NCBI RefSeq assembly: GCF_001642475.1
Contig: NW_019173974.1
Span: forward strand, 124,001-188,000
Length of the DNA stretch: 64,000 nucleotides
Origin: Fonsecaea monophora
Lineage: Eukaryota > Ascomycota > Eurotiomycetes > Chaetothyriales > Herpotrichiellaceae
Reading direction: 5' to 3'
Under the pieces are notes generated by a model. That model saw only the letters and a list, made by a program, of their open reading frames with translations, was not told the DNA's origin and made no database searches. How positions within the stretch are numbered: the stretch's first letter is position 1; each line of letters opens with the position of its first letter. Of this stretch, positions 56,128 to 64,000 are shown piece by piece. The translations under genes were made by a program, and so were the position numbers.

Positions 56128-57109
56128 ATGCCACCTGCACGGGGACGAAATGTCGATGATTCGAGATCCGAGACCTCAAGCACCATTACGAATCTGAAAG
56201 ACAAGTCCGCTCTAGGACCAACCAGTGGCTCAGGCGTTTCAAAGGGAAAGCGATTTGCTTCAGGACTCAACGTCCCCAACGCAGGGAGCAAAGCCGCGAT
56301 GAATGGAAACGGCACCGCTGCTGCCCCTGCTTCAGCCGCACCAGCGGAAGAGGACAAAGACCCAAACCTCCCTCGGGTATGTCGTATTAACAGAAACCTC
56401 TCAAGAGTACTAGTTGAGTGTAGCTAACGATACCTTCATCTGCCAACAGACCGAATGGAAAACAATGTCCGTACCCATTCTCCGCTCCTACCGCATTGCC
56501 CACCGTCTCCATGTCCCCGCGGCGTTTCACTACCCCCATGCCGATATCACCTATCAATCATGCGAGGTTGCGCTGCGCGCTCCGTCAGCGGTTCAATACA
56601 GACGAAAACAGCACGAGCAACAACTTCAGCGACGAAAACAACGCCTGCCGCAGCAAACAAACGGTAGCGGCAAAGACAATAAATCCAAGGAGAGAGAAAA
56701 AGAAAGGGGCAAATCAAAAGAGACGGGAAACACAGACAAACGCTCAAGTACAGCTCACTCCATAACACAACCGGGTGACCATCCTGAAGTCACCTCAAGT
56801 CAAGGCCAAGGCCATCGCCCAACCCTATCTCCGCCGTCCCCTTCCTCCACCACGACGAACCTCGGACCTCGTGAGCCACCCTCACATCTCGCCAACGCTG
56901 TGCGCCAACATTTCAACGCGCAACAACTAAGCGAGGCCGACACAATAGCCCGCTTTATCTACGTCGTGCAGCAGAACGGAAGGCAAGTGAGGACAGAAGG
57001 ATCTGAAGGTGACGGGTCGGGGTATTGGATGGGTAGTCAAGGAAGGGCCGCGAGGCGAAATGACGTCCCAGGAGGAGATGTCGGGTTCAGACTCAGGTTC
57101 AGACCATAA
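56128..57109 (+). CDS. SAP30-like Sin3-binding protein of the histone deacetylase complex, two exons, 302 aa
   Basis: Exon 1 is 56128-56376, the intron 56377-56449 (73 bp, GTATGT...GCTAAC...CCAACAG) and exon 2 56450-57109; the junction reads DPNLPRTEWKTM. Exon 1 is Ser/Ala/Gly-rich and disordered. Exon 2 begins WKTMSVPILRSYRIAHRLHV, a tryptophan plus Leu/Tyr pattern like the start of the SAP30 Sin3-binding domain. A long Gln/Lys/Ser/Pro-rich insertion follows. It then resumes with LANAVRQHFNAQQLSEADTI and ARFIYVVQQNGR, close to the second half (vrkHFn...e...ia.FlY.v), ending FRLRFRP. As part of the Rpd3/Sin3 complex it would act in transcriptional repression in the nucleus. The assignment rests on pattern only. 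Confidence 0.65.
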
Positions 57110-57333
57110 CGGCTCTAGGAATTGCAATACACGGCGTGGGATTACGGACAATAGCGATGGTCTCTTAAGGGCATTGGACGGGCAGCATGGGATTATTGTG
57201 TATACTATACTCCCCGTGACGATACACTTTCTCGGGCAAGACGGATAATGGTATTGAAAACAGGTGCAACTGGTATTTCAGTCGGGGGGACCACATTTGC
57301 GTGTCGTGGTAAAGGTAGAACGTACGTGGCTTT

Positions 57334-57353
57334 CTACCTAACTGGGTAGGTAG
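57334..57353 (+). repeat. 7-bp hairpin CTACCTA / TAGGTAG
   Basis: Arms 57334-57340 and 57347-57353 with a six-base loop, followed by another GTAGG. Related in sequence to the hairpin at 43439. Confidence 0.7.
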
Positions 57354-57673
57354 GTAGGGATGCCAAGTCTACCGTACGAACGGGCAATTGCACAACCAGG
57401 CTATAGGCAAACCTCACCAGAGACATCCTTCTTCCTCGTTAAGATGAAGCTCCATCATATGTGGTGCTCTGCCCCCCTTCAAAGCCCTCGACCGACCTTT
57501 CCACCGAAGCTACCTAGTCTCCGGTATGTGGCAAGTGAGTTAAGAGACATATGGCGAGGCAGGAGAAGAAGATGGGGAAGGGAACCAGACCCAGTGGAAG
57601 GAAGAGCAAAAAGTTGTTGGGCCTCTTCTCGGGGGGAGTCAATTCACCGCATACATACATCCCGGAGGGACCA

Positions 57674-57693
57674 GACCAGATCAGACCAGATCA
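57674..57693 (+). repeat. Direct duplication of GACCAGATCA
   Basis: Two perfect adjacent copies of the 10-mer in intergenic DNA. Confidence 0.8.
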
Positions 57694-60600
57694 CAAACTG
57701 ACTAAGAAAAAGAAACAGGAACGAGTGTCCATCAGTCGACAACGCCGTGAGGCTGAAAGTTCTCAACAGAAATTCGTCAGTTCCAAAACATAGCAGGTTG
57801 CAGGTGGCAGGTATGCGGCAGGGTTGAGTCTTTGTCTCCTTGACTGCTCTTTGCGTGATCCATCAGATATCTAGGTGCTGTAGATACCTACCTAGTATAT
57901 CATTTCGGCCAAGGAATGTACTTTGCCCACTCCACTGACAGGAACAAAGAGTCTTTCCGGGGAAAGACGAGCAGCAACGACGAAGTGGGCGAAGGGAAAT
58001 AAAAAGGGAGCAAAACCGAGCCTGAAAATGAATGTTGAATCGTCGCTCGGAGTAGGTAGGAGTTCGAGCATACGGCACTCTGAGAGAGGTGATGTTGACC
58101 TCGGACAGTTGTCAATTGTGACGAGACGAGCATGTCGGGCAGGTGAGGTGGAAGTTGGTTGGTCCTGGATTGGATTGAATCCAATCGTGCAAACGCTTTC
58201 CATTCACGATCAGACGAACCAAGTTTCCATTCCTTCCGCCCCACAGCCCAAAGCATTCTCAGAGCAGCCATTTCTGTAGAGAACTGATCAACGTCGGGTA
58301 GACGACAACCGCTGTCCACGTTTCTCGAAGAAGTGTAAGCTGATCGGCTCCATATCCAAACGTTCAAAGAATAAAAGGCATTGTGATCAGTATAGACCAT
58401 CGCGGGCTCGCAAAAGGCGGTCATCCGGGGATGCAATTTGTGCTTATCGAGTCCCGTGCCCTGGCTTGAAGTTTCTTTCCTTCATGCTGAGACAAGACAT
58501 CCTGCACTATCGCAATCTGCGGCTGGTCCACTGATTGTGGCGGGAGCAGCACGATACGATCTTGCTGAACTCGCGGACTTTTGTTGGGTTCCTTGGACCC
58601 AAAAAATGCTCAGATTCAGGAGAAAGCACATAAGCCAATAATAAAAGGACGAATCCTAAAGGAAGCTTCGGTGGAGCAGCGCTCCCATCATCTTTCTGCA
58701 GGTCATGTAGACCTTGCAGACCAGTCTGATCACGGGGATCTGTTTCCCAGTGATTTCCCGGAGGACGATCTGCTCAGTAAGCTCTGAATGGCTTCCGCCA
58801 ACCTGCTGGGACACAGCAAGTAGTGTCAACTGGTTAAAGAAAATGAACTCTTGAGGAGTTGACCGTCTTTAAACCCTGGTCGGATAATGGCGTCTCTGGT
58901 TGACCTGATAGAAGAGCCGAGTGCAAAATGGCTAAAGAGAGCCGACGACTCCTCGCCACCAGAAATCGTAGCAATAGAGGTCCTTGCTGATCTGAAGATG
59001 AACGATATTGACACATGGACTTTGGGATGGTAATTGGGTCCCATCGTCCGTCTTGGGTACTACACGTGAATGCTTAATCCCACTCTTCTGCCCACCTTGT
59101 TGACGTTCGCTCCCAGCCACACAGCATATGATGATAACCCTGGTGACCGAGGAGTTGAAGCGGGTTGAACCGGAGCATCAAGATCCATGGTCAGTCCACG
59201 TAGAAGTATGACAGCAAAAAAGGCAATAGGCGGTGTGTTGCAAGGGTAGAAGCAGCCCAAACTCTGACACAGATAAAATGCCACCGGAGTCCTGTGACCC
59301 CAATTTAGGATTTATAAGAATATGGTCTTGGGAACCTGAAGGATAAGCGTCCCACGGATGATGGAAAGGTCATGCGGGAGGTCAGTCGATGTCGAAACAT
59401 CCTTGAACAGGGGTAGCTTTGATCGCGTCGGCCACGTCAACGATGGGACCAGACGAAGGAAAACTCAAACGCTGAGTGCTTCATGGCAATGATGAGATCA
59501 TGAGCTCCGATGTGATCTCCGATAGAGGTTGCTTTAACGAAGATGGCGGGAGGGGTTTGTGAGACAACACGTCAACCGAAACGGCGATATAGGAGCAACA
59601 AGTGCCAATTGAAATGCAAACCACCTGAAAAATTGCAGCCCAACGACGAGGCAACAAATTGGAGAAAAGAACATTGCAAGAAAATCTCTAAGTGGACGAA
59701 TGCACAGTGTCGGATGCCTGCTGCAGAATGTGCAGTAGCGGCAGGATTGGAGGAGTCGAAGCCTTCCAAAAGATGCAGCTTTGGGCTTCTACCGCAGCTA
59801 GTGTGGCTGCTCCGTTGTTCCCAATCGTGCGTCCTCGGTGCGCCGTCTTAGTAGTCCATGCTCAACTGCACGCATCGTTTGCCGCCCTCCTTTTGTCCCC
59901 CCGACTGGGGGCTGCTTCAATGATCCCAAGGAGCTGTCTATCGGAGCAAACAGGAGAGCTTGAGGACGTCGAGAGTGGGTTGGGGCTGTGGAGCAGAGTC
60001 AGGATCGGTGAGGTATGAGAAGACCAGTAGAGATTTGCACAATTCTGATGGAGGAAAGAGAAAAGACACTACGAGCTGTGTTGAAAGGTCACTGGGAATT
60101 CAGTACCTCGTACAAGCTGGTGCAAGTAGGGCTGAAGACGGAAGGGAACATTTAAAATTCCGGGGTTGGCGGGGTACAAAGGCACCAAGGGACTCGGAGT
60201 CGTCACTATCAAAGGTGCTCGCTGGGTGTCTGCCTTGCAGCCCAAAGCAGCTCGCCTAGTCGCATTTTCCTTCCCGAGCAAAGAAATACGATCCAAGGCT
60301 TCCATGCATAAGTTGAATGCAAAGCAATTCGAGTCATTGATAGGCCTGCACCAGTGATGGAATCGCAGCCTAAATGAGCCCACAAAGCTGCCATCCGAAT
60401 TTGCGAAAGCAAAGACAACATGCATTCCCCGTACATGCTCGCACAGCTTGCAGGCGTAGCGCCCAGGCATCACGACGGGTTCCTCTACTCGAAGCGGCTC
60501 TAGTTAACGGCTAGGCCTTCGGGGGCACGGGCCAGCGGGCATCCAGGGAAGCTCCCGTCGCCTATAACTGTCGCCCTTCTGCCTAGGGGCGCCATTGGCT

Positions 60601-61921
60601 GCTTCGCCCTCATCCACGTCTTGTGTTGGCAGTTGTGTTGCGGCCGAACAACGGCCCTCTTTTCCCACTACAGTCACCAGCCCACCCAGAGTGCCAGTGT
60701 GCCAGTCCACCAGCCCACCAACTTACCAGCCTACCAGCCCGCCCGTGCGCCCCCAAGCCCCGGAGCGAGCCTGAACACAATGTCCGACTATGGGAGGCTT
60801 GCGGCACACTGCACCCAGCATCCTCGCCGTTTGGTTAGTTAAGTGATGCCTCTCAACCCAGGTACCGGCTGCTCAGCGTTGACAGCGGAGTCCAATCCAC
60901 ACCGAATCCAACCTATCTACCGCCTGCGCTCGAGAAGAAAAGAAAGAGGGCGACCGATCGAAAAAAAAATAAGGAAACAGGGATAGAAAGCTTCGAAGAG
61001 GCCTGGTAGCATTTCCTTTTTTTTTTTTTCTCTCCTGCTTCATCCAACTCTTTTCTCTCGATTCCCTTATTCTGCCTTTTCACTCTGGCCTCATACTCAA
61101 AATCAAAGAACCTCCTGCCTCCTGCTTCATGCAGATGCATCAGACCCAGCATCGGCTGGCATAGCCTACGCCTTGTGGCCTTGCTTAAGCGGTAAACCGC
61201 CTTGAACCACGTTGAACCACTTTTCGAAACCCGCCATAAAGACATCAAACCTGCTCGCAGCATCCTTGCCTCATCTCAATTACCATTCCACCTACTTCCT
61301 GTACTCCAGTACCCAGACGACAAGCGTGGGTCAGACAACAGGCCGTCTCGGCCAGTATTGGGATCCATTCGATATACTCGGTCGGCAGCTCGAGACCACT
61401 CACCTGCGCTGTGGTAGACCATAACCCGACTCTCCTCCAACAGCCGTCCTTCAAATCATTTGACAAGTCCACATTGCACAGGGGCAATACTCCGTCGCCA
61501 TTCTTCCTGAAACATTGAATCTCTTTGTAGCGCGGGCGGGCACACCGGGTGCGATATTTTCCCAAACACTTGGTGCTCTGGTGTCTCTTCACCGCCTCCT
61601 AAGCCACGCCCACCCACCTCCCGACTCTCCGAAGTCTCCCAGCTCTCCCACCCTGGTCGATGGCCCATCACCAATAACATCCATCGATTTTCCGAATTCC
61701 CACCAAAACCTCTTCCATCTCTTCTGTACCACCGTCAGACATCACACATAACGCGACGACACATAACACCCTTTGCACAACTTCAATGTTCGATTCCTGT
61801 TGGCCTAGTCCTCCCTGCTGCTGTACTGCCCAACTCGGCGGAGGCTGCTGATTCGATTGTTGGAGGACCGTTGTGCCCCTCATTCGTATCAGCGTCCTAC
61901 TGGAAGGCAACCTCCGCCAGA

Positions 61922-64000
61922 ATGGGCATTCGACCAAGCCATGCTGAACACAATCCACTGAGACAAATCGACTCTGAGCCGCATCGCCACCATCCCAGAC
62001 ACTCGCTTAGGTTCGGCATGTGGCAGAAGATCCAGCATTTCTTTGCTAAAGATGACGCCACCCAAAGCCCGATCGAGTGCTCCGACGATGAGCAATGGCC
62101 TCAGACTTGGGCTGACAGAGAAAATTCCACCATGCCAGATACCTTAACCAGGCCGCTTGCCGTTGGCCTCCCCCGGCAAGCGACATTCCGACGTCAGAAC
62201 TCTGAAAGACGAGATCGATTGTTCCCGATCGAACCTTGTCATGCCGAGAGGAGAGCCGTCTCGTCGACTAGGCACGCTTCTATAAGCTTACCCAGACGAC
62301 GAGCAGCTTCTACGCCACCCTATTGGGATCCAGGTCAGACCTCTGCGCCCGCAGTAACTGGAGCCAACACGGCGGATGCCGGTATTAGTGATTCCCCTGT
62401 CAGTACCGTTCCTCTACCCCAGGAGTCAACCTATCCCGAGCCTATTGAGGACCTCTGGTCTCAGGACGAATACCGACCCCCAAGGCCCCCTTCAAGGACT
62501 TCTTCTGATGACTCTCACTATCCCCAAATGGCTATCGCCGACGACAAGGCAGAATTGAGGGACGAACTTGATCACCGATGGATCCTCAACCTCAGTATGC
62601 ATTTCCGGGATAAGTCAGACCGAGAAAAGTTCTTCGTGACCTATGCACAGACCCCCAACTTCTGGCGGCGGGTGACTATCTCATGTGACTATCGCAATGC
62701 TGAACCAGGTTCCCTGGAGATGGACCTCAAAGAACTACAGTTTCAACGGGACAAGAGCATGCAAATCTACGAGTCAATACGTGATTCACTCCCTGAGATC
62801 CAATTCTATGACACAGTTACTAACCTCAAACTGGAAACTACTGATGGCCGTCTCCATGTTCATGTGACTGAGGATGTCAATGAGATCATTCCATACCCCC
62901 CCAAGACCACCCTTTCCCACATCCTCAACGATGAAGCCTTTCGTCCTATGCAAGTCCGGGAAAGTGAGCTGACGTTCGATTCGCACCTTTCCGGGTTTGT
63001 TTACAAGGTTCTACATAAGGGTACAGTCTACATCAAGAAAGAAATTCCCGGTCCGGACACAGTGGACGAATTCTTATATGAAATCAATGCCCTGCATGCG
63101 CTACATGATTCCAACCATGTCATCAAACTCGAAGCTGTCATCCTTGATGACACGGAGTCTGTTGTCAAAGGGCTCTTGATAGGCTATGCGGAACGGGGCG
63201 CCATTGTGGATCTCCTTTACGACCACAGAGGAGCAATCGCTTGGGAGGATCGTTGCAGGTGGGCAGAACAAGCCGTTCGTGGTCTCAGTGAAATACACGA
63301 AGAAGGCTATGTTCAGGGCGATTTCACGCTTTCAAACATTGTGGTCGACGGCAATGGAAATGCTAAGATCATTGATATCAACCGGCGAGGCTGTCCTGTG
63401 GGGTGGGAGCCCCCCGAAATTGCCACTAAGATTGCCAGCAACCAACGAATTTCAATGTACATCGGCGAAAAGTCGGACATCTATCAACTCGGCATGACTC
63501 TGTGGGCTTTGGCGATGGATGATGATGAACCAGAACGGCATGTGCCACCTTTGAGCGTAGAGGAATTTCCATCGGATGTCCCGGACTGGTATCAAGATAT
63601 TGTTCGGATCTGCTTGTCTTCTCGTCCGAGGGATCGACTATCCGCAAAAGAGCTAGTTGGCTTGTTCCCATCGAGGATATCCAGTCCATCTGACCAAATC
63701 TCCTCGCAACGACGACCTACCCTGAAATTGCGGACAGTAAAGAAATATATCGATCCGGCGGATGCAGTCGAGCGGGACGACATCCTACGATTGAGTTCAA
63801 GCATACAAGAACACGAAGCGCCTCCTTACTCACCGGAAAGCTCAAGAGATGATTACACATTCACGTATCCGAAGTCATCCAACTATGAGTTCGAGAGCGA
63901 GACCTCAGGCTACGATCGACCGAGAGGCAGACGACCGCCTACCAACTATGCGCACCTTGGAAAGTATGAGAGACATCATTGGGAATCTGAGGATGAGGGA
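61922..64000 (+). CDS. Fungal protein kinase with atypical catalytic motifs, 3' end cut by window edge
   Basis: At least 693 codons, open to the right edge. Residues 1-210 are Arg/Ser/Pro-rich and likely disordered. Residues about 214-345 form a conserved-looking block (RWILNLSMHFRDKSDREKFF, RLHVHVTEDVNEIIPYPP) that precedes the kinase domain in a family of ascomycete kinases. The domain starts at about 348 (FDSHLSGFVYKV, no clear Gly-rich loop). VYIKKEIPGPDT supplies the lysine near 371. The catalytic loop is VQGDFTLSN (Gln465-Gly-Asp467, Asn472) in place of HRD, and DFG is Asp485-Ile-Asn. PPEI replaces APE. Asp and Asn for metal binding remain, so activity is possible. Start: first ATG in frame; Met33 is an alternative. 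No intron seen. Confidence 0.85.
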   Translation, partial: MGIRPSHAEHNPLRQIDSEPHRHHPRHSLRFGMWQKIQHFFAKDDATQSPIECSDDEQWPQTWADRENSTMPDTLTRPLAVGLPRQATFRRQNSERRDRLFPIEPCHAERRAVSSTRHASISLPRRRAASTPPYWDPGQTSAPAVTGANTADAGISDSPVSTVPLPQESTYPEPIEDLWSQDEYRPPRPPSRTSSDDSHYPQMAIADDKAELRDELDHRWILNLSMHFRDKSDREKFFVTYAQTPNFWRRVTISCDYRNAEPGSLEMDLKELQFQRDKSMQIYESIRDSLPEIQFYDTVTNLKLETTDGRLHVHVTEDVNEIIPYPPKTTLSHILNDEAFRPMQVRESELTFDSHLSGFVYKVLHKGTVYIKKEIPGPDTVDEFLYEINALHALHDSNHVIKLEAVILDDTESVVKGLLIGYAERGAIVDLLYDHRGAIAWEDRCRWAEQAVRGLSEIHEEGYVQGDFTLSNIVVDGNGNAKIIDINRRGCPVGWEPPEIATKIASNQRISMYIGEKSDIYQLGMTLWALAMDDDEPERHVPPLSVEEFPSDVPDWYQDIVRICLSSRPRDRLSAKELVGLFPSRISSPSDQISSQRRPTLKLRTVKKYIDPADAVERDDILRLSSSIQEHEAPPYSPESSRDDYTFTYPKSSNYEFESETSGYDRPRGRRPPTNYAHLGKYERHHWESEDEG

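Larger units (their letters stand above)
57110..61921. other. 4.8-kb gene-poor interval between SAP30-like gene and kinase
   Basis: Flanked by the 3' end of the SAP30-like gene and the upstream region of the kinase. Contains a TAGGTAG hairpin (57334-57353), a duplicated decamer (57674-57693), and oligo-A and oligo-T tracts near 60961-61030. About 1.3 kb before the kinase ATG is C-rich and probably promoter or leader. No coding frame supported. Confidence 0.5.

Overview
This window looks like nuclear DNA of a filamentous ascomycete (Pezizomycotina). Genes carry short GT-AG introns (47-114 bp), many with CTAAC/CTGAC-type branch points. The set includes a Zn2Cys6 regulator, a CreA-type carbon repressor, fungal Bro1, mitochondrial Lon (Pim1) and Mdj1, and a fungal SAP30-like protein. 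I cannot fix the class or species from sequence alone. I support 22 protein-coding loci, two of them cut by the window edges and one apparently decayed. I found no tRNA, rRNA, CRISPR array or intact transposon.

Region 1-7 kb: a partial mitochondrial MutS homologue (msh1), a classical SDR oxidoreductase, rtf2 with a 20-nt first exon, a small helix-hairpin-helix-like protein divergent from rtf2, and a GRE2-like extended SDR reductase. Region 7-12 kb: a 14-TM DHA2-type MFS exporter next to a Zn2Cys6 regulator on the same strand, a likely efflux pump/regulator pair. Region 13-19 kb: aldehyde dehydrogenase, mitochondrial enoyl-CoA hydratase, and the Golgi-to-ER retrieval receptor rer1.

Region 19-28 kb is accessory in flavour: a broken aminoglycoside-phosphotransferase-fold kinase gene, a divergent NADPH-cytochrome P450 reductase without a P450 nearby, an NTF2/SnoaL-like protein, and a fucose-permease-like MFS sugar transporter. 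Region 29-42 kb is housekeeping: krr1 (small-subunit processome), a small secreted cysteine-containing protein, then pim1 (Lon protease) and mdj1 (mitochondrial DnaJ) head-to-head over a 402-bp interval containing a heat-shock-element-like motif, then bro1 (ESCRT/endosomal sorting).

Region 42-64 kb is gene-poor. Only creA, a SAP30-like Sin3-binding protein and the N-terminal two-thirds of an atypical fungal protein kinase are recognisable, separated by gaps of 6.2, 6.7 and 4.8 kb. The creA upstream region holds several CreA-type SYGGRG sites, consistent with autoregulation. The intergenic DNA carries an over-represented 11-mer, GTACTCGGTAC, and small TAGGTAG hairpins.

The most interesting observations are the decayed APH-fold kinase gene, the Lon/Mdj1 divergent pair, the rtf2 intron that stays open when retained, the dispersed GTACTCGGTAC motif, and the long DNA around creA.
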